Shown piece after piece: positions 20,831 through 30,163 of a stretch of DNA of 64,000 nt. The stretch lies in the NCBI RefSeq assembly GCF_004341885.1, contig NZ_SLVX01000006.1:235734-299733 (forward strand), read 5' to 3'. The stretch's first letter is position 1. Each line of letters begins with the position of its first letter. The DNA comes from Shinella granuli (GTDB taxonomy: Bacteria > Pseudomonadota > Alphaproteobacteria > Rhizobiales > Rhizobiaceae). Position numbers and translations under genes: made by a program. The notes under the pieces are model-generated. The model had not been told where the DNA came from. It did no database searches and saw nothing but the letters and a program-made list of their open reading frames with translations.

Positions 20831-21832
20831 ATGATTGATACCCGACCGGACTTGACCATCAGGCTGTGCGGCCCGCGCGGCTTCTGCGCCGGCGTCGACC
20901 GCGCCATCCAGATCGTCGTCCTGGCGCTGAAGGCCTATGGCGCGCCGGTCTATGTGCGCCACGAGATCGTGCACAACCGCTATGTCGTGGAGGGCCTGGA
21001 GGCCAAGGGGGCGATCTTCGTCGAGGAGCTCGACGAGATCCCGGAAGAGCATCGCCAGCAGCCCGTCGTCTTTTCCGCGCACGGCGTGCCCAAATCGGTG
21101 CCGGCGGATGCCGAGGCGCGCAGCCTCTTCTATCTCGACGCGACCTGCCCGCTGGTTTCCAAGGTGCACAAGCAGGCGATGCGCCACCAGCGCCTCGGCC
21201 GCCATGTCGTGCTGATCGGCCATGCCGGGCACCCCGAGGTGATCGGCACGATGGGCCAGTTGCCGGAGGGCTCCGTCTCGCTGGTCGAGACCGTCGAGGA
21301 TGCCGACAGATACGTGCCGCCGGATCCGGACAATCTCGGCTTCGTCACCCAGACGACGCTCTCGGTGGACGACACGGCCGGCGTCATCAAGCGCCTGCAC
21401 GAGCGCTTCCCGAACCTCACGGCCCCGGCCGCCGATTCGATCTGCTACGCCACCACCAACCGGCAGGAGGCGGTCAAGCAGGCCGCGCCCGGCTGCGACC
21501 TCTTCCTCATCGTCGGTGCGCCGAACTCGTCCAATTCCAAGCGCCTCGTCGAAGTGGCGCTGAGGGCCGGGGCGACGAAATCCGTGCTCGTCCAGCGCGC
21601 CGCCGAGATCGATTGGGAGACCATCGGCGACATCCGCACCGTCGGCCTCTCGGCCGGCGCATCGGCGCCGGAGGTCATCGTCAACGAGATCATCGAGGCT
21701 TTTCGCGCGCGCTACAATGCTGTCGTGGAGCTTGCCGATACCGTCGAGGAGAACGAGCACTTCCTCGTCAACCGCGAGCTTCGCGCGATCGAACTCACCC
21801 CCGCCGACATGGCCTTCGTCAATGGGGAATAG
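20831..21832 (+). CDS. ispH: 4-hydroxy-3-methylbut-2-enyl diphosphate reductase
   Basis: The last enzyme of the non-mevalonate isoprenoid pathway, an iron-sulfur reductase that makes IPP and DMAPP. The protein has 333 residues. The cluster cysteines are in [24 protein letters not shown] and [10 protein letters not shown]. The conserved [15 protein letters not shown] and [12 protein letters not shown] segments are present. The ATG at 20831 follows AAGAGA; an upstream ATG at 20753 is not protein-like. Isoprenoid supply also feeds the farnesylation done by ctaB upstream. Confidence 0.95.
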   Translation: MIDTRPDLTIRLCGPRGFCAGVDRAIQIVVLALKAYGAPVYVRHEIVHNRYVVEGLEAKGAIFVEELDEIPEEHRQQPVVFSAHGVPKSVPADAEARSLFYLDATCPLVSKVHKQAMRHQRLGRHVVLIGHAGHPEVIGTMGQLPEGSVSLVETVEDADRYVPPDPDNLGFVTQTTLSVDDTAGVIKRLHERFPNLTAPAADSICYATTNRQEAVKQAAPGCDLFLIVGAPNSSNSKRLVEVALRAGATKSVLVQRAAEIDWETIGDIRTVGLSAGASAPEVIVNEIIEAFRARYNAVVELADTVEENEHFLVNRELRAIELTPADMAFVNGE

Positions 21833-21858
21833 GGTGGTGCAGGTCCTGCCGTGGTTTG

Positions 21859-21975
21859 CCCCTCATCCCCCTGCCGGGACCTTCTCCCCGCAAGCGGGGC
21901 GAAGGGGCAGGACGGCGCGCCCATCGTTCCTCGCCCCGCTTGCGGGGAGAGGATGCCGGCAGGCAGGTGAGGGGC
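21859..21975. repeat. RIME-like intergenic repeat, copy 3
   Basis: A composite of two hairpins: CTTCTCCCCGCAAGCGGGGC and CTCGCCCCGCTTGCGGGGAG. It is framed by CCCCTCATCCCCCTGCCGGG and GGCAGGCAGGTGAGGGGC, which are themselves near inverted repeats. It lies between ispH and thrB. Confidence 0.8.
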
Positions 21976-22027
21976 AAAGACCCGCTTGTTTGTCAATTGA
22001 TTCCACTCTGCAAACCTGAGACCCGCC

Positions 22028-22993
22028 GTGGCCGTCTACACCGATATCACCGAAGACGATCTCTCCCGTTTCCTCACCGCCTATGACGCGGGCACGCTGC
22101 TCTCCTACAAGGGCATCGCCGAGGGGGTGGAGAATTCCAACTTCCTGCTGCACACCACCAGGGGCGCCTTCATCCTGACGCTCTACGAAAAGCGCGTCGA
22201 TCCGAACGACCTGCCGTTCTTCCTTGGCCTGATGCACCATCTCGCCGAACGCGGCCTGTCCTGCCCGCTGCCGCTGCCGCGCAATGACGGCGCGCTGCTC
22301 GGCGAACTCTCGGGCCGTCCCGCCGCGATGATCTCCTTCCTGGAGGGCATGTGGCTGAGGAAGCCCGCGGCGAAACATTGCCGCGAGGTTGGCCGGGCGC
22401 TGGCCGAAATGCATCTGGCCGGCGAAGGCTTCGAACTCACCCGCGCGAATGCGCTCTCCGTCGGCGGCTGGCGGCCGCTGTGGGAAAAGTCCGCGGACCG
22501 GGCCGATGAGGTGGAGGCGGGCCTGCAGGACGAGATCGCCGGTGAACTCGCCCTCCTGGAGGCGAACTGGCCGAAGGACCTGCCGTCGGGTGTCATCCAT
22601 GCCGACCTCTTCCAGGACAATGTCTTCTTCATCGGCGACACGCTGTCGGGCCTCATCGACTTCTACTTCGCCTGCAACGACCTGCTTTCCTACGACGTTT
22701 CCATCTGCCTCAATGCCTGGTGCTTCCAGAAGGACGGCGCGTTCAACCTGACCAAGGGCATGGCGCTGCTGGAAGGCTACGAGAGCGTGCGCCCGCTTTC
22801 GCCCGGGGAGGCGGCGGCGCTGCCGCTGCTCGCGCGCGGCTCGGCCCTGCGCTTCTTCCTGACGCGGCTCTACGACTGGCTGACGACGCCGCCGGGCGCG
22901 CTGGTCGTCAAGAAGGATCCGCTGGAATATCTGCGCAAGCTGCGCTTCCACCGCCAGATCCGCAACCCCGCCGAATACGGTCTGTCGCGATGA
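22028..22993 (+). CDS. thrB: Homoserine kinase (ThrB2-type)
   Basis: Phosphorylates homoserine on the way to threonine. The 321-residue enzyme belongs to the aminoglycoside-phosphotransferase-like fold used by alphaproteobacteria rather than the GHMP fold. The catalytic loop is [13 protein letters not shown], followed by [13 protein letters not shown]; the N-terminal [13 protein letters not shown] is typical. It starts with GTG (MAVYTDI). Its stop overlaps the rnhA start (ATGA). thrC, encoding the next enzyme, lies about 10 kb away at 32757-34160. Confidence 0.93.
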   Translation: MAVYTDITEDDLSRFLTAYDAGTLLSYKGIAEGVENSNFLLHTTRGAFILTLYEKRVDPNDLPFFLGLMHHLAERGLSCPLPLPRNDGALLGELSGRPAAMISFLEGMWLRKPAAKHCREVGRALAEMHLAGEGFELTRANALSVGGWRPLWEKSADRADEVEAGLQDEIAGELALLEANWPKDLPSGVIHADLFQDNVFFIGDTLSGLIDFYFACNDLLSYDVSICLNAWCFQKDGAFNLTKGMALLEGYESVRPLSPGEAAALPLLARGSALRFFLTRLYDWLTTPPGALVVKKDPLEYLRKLRFHRQIRNPAEYGLSR

Positions 22994-23436
22994 AACATGT
23001 CGATATCTTCACGGACGGCGCCTGCTCGGGCAATCCCGGTCCCGGCGGCTGGGGCGCGGTGCTGCGCTACGGCGAGGTCGAGAAGGAGATGCTCGGCGGT
23101 GAGGCGCTGACCACCAACAACCGCATGGAGCTTTCCGCCGCCGTCGCCGCGCTCGGCGCGCTGAAGGCCCCGTGCGAGGTCGATCTCTATACGGACTCGA
23201 AATACGTCATGGACGGCATTTCGAAATGGATCTTCGGCTGGAAGAAGAACGGCTGGAAGACGGCCGACAAGAAGCCGGTGAAGAACGGCGACCTCTGGCA
23301 GGCGCTCGACGAGGCGCGGGCGCGCCACAAGGTGGAATGGCACTGGGTCAAGGGCCACGCCGGCCACCCGGAGAACGAGCGCGCCGACGAACTGGCGCGC
23401 CAGGGCATGGCGCCGTTCAAAGGCGTTAGGAGTTAG
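22990..23436 (+). CDS. rnhA: Ribonuclease HI
   Basis: A 148-residue RNase HI that removes RNA from RNA-DNA hybrids. The catalytic carboxylates are recognisable in [39 protein letters not shown] and [10 protein letters not shown]. The usual basic handle ([16 protein letters not shown]) is present. The start overlaps the thrB stop by 4 bp, so translational coupling is likely. The last codons and the TAG stop read into the AGTAGG-type repeat that follows. Confidence 0.95.
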   Translation: MKHVDIFTDGACSGNPGPGGWGAVLRYGEVEKEMLGGEALTTNNRMELSAAVAALGALKAPCEVDLYTDSKYVMDGISKWIFGWKKNGWKTADKKPVKNGDLWQALDEARARHKVEWHWVKGHAGHPENERADELARQGMAPFKGVRS

Positions 23437-23502
23437 GCAGTAGGAATTAGGAATTAGGAATTAGGGGAACCGGCTATCTTCTCTACTGCCTACTGCCTAA
23501 AT
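23427..23502. repeat. AGGCAGTAGG-type repeat, copy 1
   Basis: TTAGGCAGTAGGAATTAGG with further GAATTAGG units, then after a short spacer the inverted TACTGCCTACTGCCTAA. It lies between the convergent 3' ends of rnhA and the peroxiredoxin gene and supplies the rnhA stop codon. Confidence 0.8.
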
Positions 23503-23507
23503 CCTCT

Positions 23508-23993
23508 TCAAAGCTGCTCGATCATCGCCGCGGCACCGGAGACCGTCGCCTGGCCGGGGCTTTCCTCGATGTTCAGAGCCTTCACCACGCCGTCCTCGAC
23601 AAGCATGGAATAGCGCTTGGAGCGCACGCCGAGCGTGCCGGCGGAAAGGTCGATATCCAGGCCGAGCGCCTTGGTGAAGGCGGCGTCCCAGTCGGCGAGG
23701 AAGCGCAGCTTGCCGGCGCCGCCCGTGGAGGTCGCCCAGGCGCCCATCACATGGTGGTCGTTGACCGCGACGACGGCGATGTCGTCCACGCCCTTGGCGA
23801 GGATCGCGTCGCGGTTTTCCAGATAACCCGGAAGGTGGTTCAGCGAGCAGGTCGGCGTGAAGGCGCCGGGTACCGCGAAGAGCACGACGCGCTTGCCTGC
23901 GAAAAGGTCCGCGGTCGAGATGTCGGCGGGACCGTCCGGCGTGCGTTCCTTGAGCGTGAGGTCGGGCAGCTTGTCTCCAACGGAAATGGTCAC
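23508..23993 (-). CDS. Peroxiredoxin (Prx5-like)
   Basis: A 161-residue thiol peroxidase that reduces H2O2 or organic peroxides. The peroxidatic cysteine lies in the Prx motif PGAFTPTCSLNHLPGY. No second cysteine exists anywhere in the protein, so it must act as a 1-Cys enzyme with an external reductant such as glutathione/glutaredoxin. The start is GTG, with AGGAGA seven bases upstream. Convergent with rnhA. Confidence 0.92.
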   Translation of the reverse strand: MTISVGDKLPDLTLKERTPDGPADISTADLFAGKRVVLFAVPGAFTPTCSLNHLPGYLENRDAILAKGVDDIAVVAVNDHHVMGAWATSTGGAGKLRFLADWDAAFTKALGLDIDLSAGTLGVRSKRYSMLVEDGVVKALNIEESPGQATVSGAAAMIEQL

Positions 23994-24106
23994 GGCGTCT
24001 CTCCTGTCTGATATGGGATGGCGAAGGGCCGGAAGGGCCCGCGGGCGGCACTATAAGCAGCGCCGGCAAAAGTGCGAAGTGGTTTTCCGCCGGGAATGGC
24101 GGGGGC

Positions 24107-24892
24107 TCACTCGATGGCGAGCGGGCCTTCCATCGTCTTCTCGCCGGCCCGGAGCGTCAGCCGTATCGGGTTCTTCGCAAGGTCGAACACCTTCGGCCGG
24201 TGCAGCACCGGCACATCGGAGACGAAGGCGTCGCCATCCCGTCGCACGGGGCCGGCCGGGCCGAATTCGAACGGGGCGCCGGAGAGGAAGACGTCCGTGG
24301 AGGCTCCGTCCGCCGGCGCCTCGAAGCGCACCGAGATCGTCTTGCCGTCCGCCGACCAACGGCCGTCGAGCGGCCGGAAGCCATCGCCCGCCGCGCCGGG
24401 AAGCGTCGCCTCGGCCGCGGCGATCGCGGTCTCCTCCAGCGGATTGGTGAAGCCTTCGCCACCCGTCTCCACCTTGAGGTCCGCCTGCACGGGAATACAG
24501 ATGTCCTTGCACACGCCGAGGAAGACCGTGGCCGTCACCGTGCCGCCCAACGCCCCGAGTGTCATCGGCAGGCGTACCGGCGCGTCATAGCCGATATAGT
24601 GGTTGGCCTCCTCACCGAGCCGGCGCGGCGCGGGGAAGCCGATCGAGGTCAGCGTTGCGCCGGAGACGGCGATCGACGGCGGGATGCCGCTGCCGCCGGG
24701 GTCGCGCCAGTAGGTCTTCCAGCCCGCGTGCAGGCGGATGTCCAGCATGGCGCGCGCCGAGCCGCCGGCATCTGCCGGAAGCACCACCAGGCGCACGTCG
24801 CCGCCCGGCGTCTCCACCCAGGGCGAGGTTGCCGCCGTGGCGGCGGAGGACAGGAAAAGCAGCGCGATTGCAGCGGTTTGCAGGCGTTTCAT
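24107..24892 (-). CDS. DsbD N-terminal-like periplasmic protein
   Basis: A 261-residue exported protein (signal peptide MKRLQTAAIALLFLSSAATA). It carries the conserved segment GWKTYWRDPGGSGIPP and a CKDICIP cysteine pair, both features of the DsbD/ScsB periplasmic N-terminal domain. The membrane and thioredoxin domains of full DsbD are absent, so it is a stand-alone domain. A role in periplasmic thiol transfer is inferred. The transmembrane partner is not in the window. Confidence 0.82.
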   Translation of the reverse strand: MKRLQTAAIALLFLSSAATAATSPWVETPGGDVRLVVLPADAGGSARAMLDIRLHAGWKTYWRDPGGSGIPPSIAVSGATLTSIGFPAPRRLGEEANHYIGYDAPVRLPMTLGALGGTVTATVFLGVCKDICIPVQADLKVETGGEGFTNPLEETAIAAAEATLPGAAGDGFRPLDGRWSADGKTISVRFEAPADGASTDVFLSGAPFEFGPAGPVRRDGDAFVSDVPVLHRPKVFDLAKNPIRLTLRAGEKTMEGPLAIE

Positions 24893-25064
24893 GCCTCAAC
24901 ATCTAGCGCCGGGGGGCAGGGCTTTCCAGCACCAAAGCGCATGGGAGCGATCATAAAAGCTTGATCGCCCGCCGCAGCACCATACCTCTCTTGCAGGGCT
25001 GGCGCGTCGTGTCGGCGAAAAGAACGCTTTTCATTTGATGGCGAATTGGTAGGCTAGTTGCATT

Positions 25065-25670
25065 ATGGCTATGTCGGTTCTGAAAAACAGGCGAGAACGC
25101 GGCTTCCTTGACGGTCAGTTCCTGATCGCCATGCCGGGCATGGTCGACGCCAATTTTACCCGCACGGTCGTCTATATCTGCGCCCATTCGGAGGACGGGG
25201 CCATGGGCTTCGTCATCAACCGTCCGCAGCAATTGAACTTTTCCGACGTGCTGCTGCATCTCGATCTCGTCGGCGAGGACGAGGTGATCCGCCTGCCGGG
25301 CGCGACGCTGGACTTCCCTATCCGCTGCGGCGGGCCGGTGGAGAGCGGACGCGGTTTCGTGCTGCATTCGGATGACTACATGTCCGAATCCTCCATTCCC
25401 GTCAGCGACGACATCTGCCTGACGGCGACGCTCGATATCGTGCGCGCCATTTCCCGCGGCCGCGGCCCGCAGAAGGGCCTGATGATGCTCGGCTATGCCG
25501 GCTGGGGCGCGGGCCAGATCGAGAACGAGATCGGCGCCAATGGCTGGCTGTCCTGCCCGGCGCAGGAAGAGCTGATCTTCGACACCAATCTCGACAGCAA
25601 ATACGAACGGGCGCTCGGCCTGATGGGCATCACGCCCGCCATGCTCTCCGCCGAGGCCGGCCACGCCTGA
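25065..25670 (+). CDS. YqgE/AlgH family protein (UPF0301)
   Basis: A 201-residue member of the UPF0301 family. Diagnostic stretches are [13 protein letters not shown], then [20 protein letters not shown], the [14 protein letters not shown] segment, and [14 protein letters not shown]. The family has a solved fold, but its biochemical role is unclear. No ribosome site is obvious before the ATG; a second ATG two codons later is possible. Confidence 0.9.
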   Translation: MAMSVLKNRRERGFLDGQFLIAMPGMVDANFTRTVVYICAHSEDGAMGFVINRPQQLNFSDVLLHLDLVGEDEVIRLPGATLDFPIRCGGPVESGRGFVLHSDDYMSESSIPVSDDICLTATLDIVRAISRGRGPQKGLMMLGYAGWGAGQIENEIGANGWLSCPAQEELIFDTNLDSKYERALGLMGITPAMLSAEAGHA

Positions 25671-25766
25671 GCGGAACGGCAAATTTTCTCCGATGCCACC
25701 GGAACTTGTTGCAGCGCACGCCGTTAATTTAGTGCGTCAACAAATGCGCCTCTAACAAGGAGTACG

Positions 25767-25961
25767 ATGGTGGGTAGCACGAGCGACAAGATCAAGGGCA
25801 CGGCCAACGAACTGGCAGGCAAGGCCAAGCAGGCCGCGGGCAAGGCCGCCGGCAGCCCGAAGCTGCGCGCCGAGGGCGCCGTCCAGGAAACCAAGGGCAA
25901 GACCCAGAAGGCGGTCGGCAAGGCCAAGGATGCCGTGAAGGGCGCGGTGGACCGCCTCTGA
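25767..25961 (+). CDS. CsbD family stress protein
   Basis: A 64-residue hydrophilic Lys/Ala/Gly-rich protein beginning [20 protein letters not shown] with repeated KxKxAxGKA-like units. The CsbD family is stress-induced in Bacillus and in many proteobacteria; its molecular function is unknown. A strong AAGGAG lies six bases before the ATG. The gene is monocistronic, closed by a terminator at 26011-26045. Confidence 0.9.
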   Translation: MVGSTSDKIKGTANELAGKAKQAAGKAAGSPKLRAEGAVQETKGKTQKAVGKAKDAVKGAVDRL

Positions 25962-26010
25962 TCGACGACCAGGGATGGGGACTGCGTCATCCCGCCGTTG
26001 CAAAGCCGAG

Positions 26011-26045
26011 ATACCCGTATCGCCATTCGCCGATGCGGGTATTTT
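26011..26045 (+). terminator. Rho-independent terminator after csbD-like gene
   Basis: Twelve-base stem ATACCCGTATCG/CGATGCGGGTAT with one G-T pair, loop CCATTCGC and a short T run. It rules out the in-frame ATG at 26033 as start of the next gene. Confidence 0.75.
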
Positions 26046-26077
26046 GCCGTAAACGCCATCGCCGGATCGGGAACATC

Positions 26078-27145
26078 ATGAAACTCTTCACCTGCAGCAC
26101 CTGCGGCCAGACCACCTATTTCGACAACCGCGTCTGCGTGCGCTGCGGCTCGGCGCTCGGCTTCCTTGCCGAGGACATGGTGCTGCATGCCCTGGTGCCG
26201 GACGGCGAGGGATTCTGGAGGATCGCCCCGCGAGAGGGCGTCTACCGCTTCTGCGACAATGCCGTGCACGACGTCTGCAACTGGCTGCTGCCGGCCGATA
26301 GCCCGCACGCCTTCTGTGAAGCCTGCCGCCACAACCGCATCGTGCCCACCACGGATCCGAGGGGACTGGAGCGCTGGCGGCGCATCGGCGCGGCGCAGCG
26401 CCATCTCTTCTATTCCATCCTGCGCTGGAAGCTGCCGCATCCGACCCGCGAGGAGGACCCGGCCGGCGGCCTGGTCTTCGATTTCCTCGCCGACGAGGTG
26501 GATGCCGGCGGCAATGTCCTGCAGGCCGCGATGACCGGCCACGAGGACGGACTCATCAGCCTGCGCGCCGCCGAGGCCGACGACGAGGTGCGCGAAAGCG
26601 TGCGCGTCTCGATGGGCGAGCCCTATCGCTCGCTGCTCGGCCATTTCCGCCACGAGATCGGCCATTTCTACTGGACCCAGCTCGTGCGCGACGAGGCGAC
26701 GCTGGACGAGGCCCGCCGCCTCTTCGGCGACGAGCGCGAGGATTATGCGGCCGCCCTTCAGCGCAACTACGAGCAGGGCCCGCCGGCCGACTGGCCGCAA
26801 CATTTCATCAGCACCTATGCCAGCTGCCATCCGGCGGAGGATTTTGCGGAATGCTGGGCGCATTTCTTCCACATCGTCGACACGCTGGAAACCGCCCGCG
26901 CCTTCGGCCTCATCACCGACCCGAAGGGCCACGAGGAACTGGAGGCCGAGGTCACCTTCGATCCCTACCGCGCCCCCGATGCCGGCCGCCTCGTCGAAGC
27001 CTGGATCCCGCTCAGCGTCGCCATGAACGCCATCCAGCGCTCGATGGGCCAGCCCGACAGCTACCCCTTCGTCCTGCCGCCGCCGGTTCTGGAGAAGCTG
27101 GATTTCATCAATGGGCTGGTGAGGGAAGCAGGCAATAGGAATTAG
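26078..27145 (+). CDS. Zinc-ribbon putative zinc-binding metallopeptidase
   Basis: A 355-residue protein. The N-terminal zinc ribbon has CSTCGQTTYFDN and CVRCGSALGF, with a further C-x2-C in CEACRHNRI. The catalytic region carries HEIGHFYW (HExxH) and a downstream EDFAECWAHFFH, fitting the Pfam putative zinc-binding metallopeptidase family. Substrate unknown; the protein has no signal peptide. I use the ATG at 26078 because the upstream ATG lies inside the csbD terminator. The last residues (NRN) and the TAG are encoded by the AGTAGG-type repeat. Confidence 0.85.
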   Translation: MKLFTCSTCGQTTYFDNRVCVRCGSALGFLAEDMVLHALVPDGEGFWRIAPREGVYRFCDNAVHDVCNWLLPADSPHAFCEACRHNRIVPTTDPRGLERWRRIGAAQRHLFYSILRWKLPHPTREEDPAGGLVFDFLADEVDAGGNVLQAAMTGHEDGLISLRAAEADDEVRESVRVSMGEPYRSLLGHFRHEIGHFYWTQLVRDEATLDEARRLFGDEREDYAAALQRNYEQGPPADWPQHFISTYASCHPAEDFAECWAHFFHIVDTLETARAFGLITDPKGHEELEAEVTFDPYRAPDAGRLVEAWIPLSVAMNAIQRSMGQPDSYPFVLPPPVLEKLDFINGLVREAGNRN

Positions 27146-27196
27146 CCAATAGGCAGTAGGTGTTGCCCTATTGGCTACTGCCTGACGCCTAATCCC
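27129..27196. repeat. AGGCAGTAGG-type repeat, copy 2
   Basis: GGCAATAGGAATTAGCC and CAATAGGCAGTAGG, then inverted CCTATTGGCTACTGCCTG. It lies between the convergent stop codons of the peptidase and the 7TM-GGDEF-EAL gene. Confidence 0.8.
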
Positions 27197-27199
27197 TCC

Positions 27200-30112
27200 T
27201 CACGCCCGCTTCATCAGCGGAAAGCGTTCCTTCAGCAGCCGCAGCACGGAATCGTAGCCGATCGGCGGGCCGAAGAGGTAGCTCTGGCCGAATTCGCAGC
27301 CCATGTTGCCGAGCTCGATCGCGTCCTCTTCGGATTCGATGCCCTCGGCGACGACCTGCATTTCGAGTTCCCGCGCCATGGAGATGACGGAGCGCAACAG
27401 GACGGTGCGCTTGTCGGAGCCGTCGCGCACCAGCGCCTTGTCGATCTTGATCGTATCGAAGGGGAAGCGGGTGAGGTAGGAGAGCGAGGAATGGCCCGTG
27501 CCGAAATCGTCGAGCGCCAGGCCAAGGCCGACATCCTTCAGCTTGTTGAGGATCAGGCGGGCCTGTTCCGGGTTCTCCATCACGACGGATTCGGTCAGTT
27601 CCAGCTTCAGCTTTTCCGGCGCGCAGCGCGTCTTGGCGAGCGCGGCGCGCACGTCGTTGTAGAGCTCGTTGTTGAGCAACTGGGCGCTGGAGAGGTTCAC
27701 CGAGACGAAGACGGGCAGGTCGCCGGTCTGGAGCTGCCAGTCCATCAGGTCGCTTGCCGCCTTGTCGAGGGCGAAGAGGCCGAGCTGGTTGATGAGATCG
27801 GAGCTTTCCGCGATCGGGATGAATTCCGTCGGCGAGATGTTGCCGCGCTTGGGGTGATCCCAGCGCATCAGCGCCTCGAAGCCGGCGATCTCGGCGTCGG
27901 AAAGGCGCACGATCGGCTGGTAGACGAGCGAGAGTTCCTTGCGCTCGATGGCGCGGCGCAGGTCCGTCTCGATCTGGAGGCGGTCCGCGCCGAAGGTGCG
28001 GAAGGCGGGGCGGAAGGGCTCGACGCGGTTGCCGCCGCCCTTCTTGGCCCGGTACATGGCCAGTTCCGCATCGTTGAGCAGGCCCGGCGCGTCCTCCTGC
28101 TGGTCGACCCAGGAGACGAGGCCGATCGAGGCGGTCAGGATGATCTCGCGGCCGCCGAAATTGATCGGCACCATGATCGCCTTGCTGACCGCATCGGCGA
28201 AATCCGCCACCTTGGCGGGGTCGCGCTCGGACATCAGGATCAGGCCGAACTGGTCGCCGGAAAGCCGCGCCAGCGTGTCCTGCGGCTTCAGGAGACGGCG
28301 CAGGCGCCGGGTCAGCGCGATGAGGATGTTGTCGCCGGCGGCAATGCCGAGCGCATCGTTGACCTGCTTGTAGCGGTCGATGTCGATGGTCAGCACGGTC
28401 GGGCGCACATTGTCGGAGCTTGCGGTCAGCGACAGGAGCGACTGGAGGCGGTCGAGGAAGACCTGGCGGTTCGGCAGGCCCGTCAGGTTGTCGTGCAGGG
28501 CGTCCTGGAGGAGGCGGTCGACGGAATTCTTCTGCTCGGTGATGTCGATGATGGTGCCGACGCAGCGGATGATCTCGCCATTGGCGCCGAGCACCGGCCG
28601 GGCGCGGATCGACAGCCAATGGTAATGGCCATCCTCGGCGCGCACGCGGAATTGGTGGTTGAGCCGGCCCTTGCGGTGTTCGAGCAGCACGTCGAGCGTC
28701 GCGCGAAAACGGTCGCGGTCGTCGGGATGGAGGCGTGGCAGCCAGTTGCGCGCAGGCCCGTGCATCACGCCGGGCGCAAGGCCGAGCTGGATGGAGATGT
28801 CGGGAATGGTGACGACGCGGTCGCGCGCCACGTCCCAGTCCCAGACCGTATCGCCGGAGCCCGTCAGCGCCAGCGACTGGCGTTCGAGATCGGAGAACAG
28901 GCCCTGGCTGTAGGCGCCGCCGGCAAAGGCGTGCTGCATGACCGTGAAGCCGATGAGGAGCACGATCAGCACGAGCCCGCCGCCGAGCGCCGGCTGGATG
29001 ATGTCGTTGTTGAGCTGGCCCGTCACCGTCAGCCACGCGCCGAACAGCCAGACGAGGATCAGCGCCCAGGCAGGCACCAGCAGGATGGCGCGGTCGTAGC
29101 GGTTGAAGCCGAGATAGGCGATGAGCACGATGCCGACCGTGCCGGTCAGCGCGAAGGAGAGGCGGGCGATGCCGGCGGCGATCGGCGGATCGTAGATCGC
29201 GACCCCGAAGAGCAGGCCGAGGCCGAGGATCCAGGCGAGCGTCGCATAGGAGAGATGCGCGTGCCAGCGGTTGAGGTTGAGATAGGTGAAGAGGAAGACG
29301 ACGAGGCCGGCGGCGAGGAACACCTCCGTGCCGGCGCGCCAGATGCGCTCGTCCCCTGCCGTGATGCTGATGAGCTTCGACAGGAAGCCGAAATCGACGC
29401 AGATATAGCCGAGCACCGCCCAGGCGAGCGCGGCCGTCGCCGGCAGCATGGAGGTGCCCTTCACCACGAAGAGGATGGTGAGGAAGACGGCGAGCAGGCC
29501 CGCGATGCCGAGCACGATGCCGCGATAGAGCGTGAAGGCGTTGACCGTGTCCTTGTAGGAATCCGGCGCCCAGAGATAGATCTGCGGCAGGTCGGGCGTC
29601 GCCAGTTCCGCGACGAAGGTGACGACCGTGCCGGGGTTGAGCGTGATGCGGAAGACGTCGGCCTCGTCGCTCGGCTGCCGGTCGAGCGCAAAGCCTTCGC
29701 TCGGGGTGATCGAAAGGATACGTTTCGCGCCGAGGTCCGGCCAGAAGAGTTTCGACTGCACGAGGCGGAAATGCGGGGCGACGATCAGGCGGTCGATCTG
29801 CTCTTCCGAAACGTTGGCGAGCGCGAAGACGGCCCAGTCGCCCTGGTGGTCCTGCGAGGTGGCGCGCACCTCGATGCGGCGCACGATGCCGTCCGTGCCC
29901 GGCGCGGTGGAGACCTGGAAGGCCTCGCCCCGGCCCGTATAGATCTCCGTGGTGGCGGTGAGGTCGAGTGCGGTGTCGTCACGGGAGATTTTGACGGGTT
30001 CGACGGCGAAGGCACGCCCCGTCATCATGCCGGCGAGGAGCATCGTGGCGAGGAGGATGAGGGCGAGCAACCGGCTGGCATGCAGCGTTTGCGGCACGGA
30101 TAAAGACTTCAT
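27200..30112 (-). CDS. 7TM-PAS-GGDEF(degenerate)-EAL signalling protein
   Basis: A 970-residue c-di-GMP protein. A signal peptide (~1-36) is followed by an extracytoplasmic sensor and about seven membrane helices (~195-400). Next come a PAS domain with PAC motif (~430-545), a GGDEF-fold domain (~550-705) and an EAL domain (~715-965, EALMRWDHPKRG near 746). The GGDEF motif reads LSGDQF (near 614), so cyclase activity is unlikely. The EAL residues (NLSSAQL, DDFGTGHSS, AEGIE) look intact, suggesting a phosphodiesterase with a regulatory GGDEF fold. Monocistronic. Confidence 0.88.
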   Translation of the reverse strand: MKSLSVPQTLHASRLLALILLATMLLAGMMTGRAFAVEPVKISRDDTALDLTATTEIYTGRGEAFQVSTAPGTDGIVRRIEVRATSQDHQGDWAVFALANVSEEQIDRLIVAPHFRLVQSKLFWPDLGAKRILSITPSEGFALDRQPSDEADVFRITLNPGTVVTFVAELATPDLPQIYLWAPDSYKDTVNAFTLYRGIVLGIAGLLAVFLTILFVVKGTSMLPATAALAWAVLGYICVDFGFLSKLISITAGDERIWRAGTEVFLAAGLVVFLFTYLNLNRWHAHLSYATLAWILGLGLLFGVAIYDPPIAAGIARLSFALTGTVGIVLIAYLGFNRYDRAILLVPAWALILVWLFGAWLTVTGQLNNDIIQPALGGGLVLIVLLIGFTVMQHAFAGGAYSQGLFSDLERQSLALTGSGDTVWDWDVARDRVVTIPDISIQLGLAPGVMHGPARNWLPRLHPDDRDRFRATLDVLLEHRKGRLNHQFRVRAEDGHYHWLSIRARPVLGANGEIIRCVGTIIDITEQKNSVDRLLQDALHDNLTGLPNRQVFLDRLQSLLSLTASSDNVRPTVLTIDIDRYKQVNDALGIAAGDNILIALTRRLRRLLKPQDTLARLSGDQFGLILMSERDPAKVADFADAVSKAIMVPINFGGREIILTASIGLVSWVDQQEDAPGLLNDAELAMYRAKKGGGNRVEPFRPAFRTFGADRLQIETDLRRAIERKELSLVYQPIVRLSDAEIAGFEALMRWDHPKRGNISPTEFIPIAESSDLINQLGLFALDKAASDLMDWQLQTGDLPVFVSVNLSSAQLLNNELYNDVRAALAKTRCAPEKLKLELTESVVMENPEQARLILNKLKDVGLGLALDDFGTGHSSLSYLTRFPFDTIKIDKALVRDGSDKRTVLLRSVISMARELEMQVVAEGIESEEDAIELGNMGCEFGQSYLFGPPIGYDSVLRLLKERFPLMKRA

Positions 30113-30163
30113 TGAAACTGCATGGTCCTTAGGTCTGCCTGTCCTGCCGCGCCCGGGTGCCGC

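Noticed and set aside
23427..23502. Possible CRISPR or phase-variable tandem repeat
   Set aside because: The units are short, inverted and irregular with no constant-length spacers and no cas genes; it is better described as an intergenic palindromic repeat.
27491..30103. 870-residue plus-strand frame opposite the 7TM-GGDEF-EAL gene
   Set aside because: Antisense shadow; the minus-strand frame has unambiguous EAL and PAS motifs.
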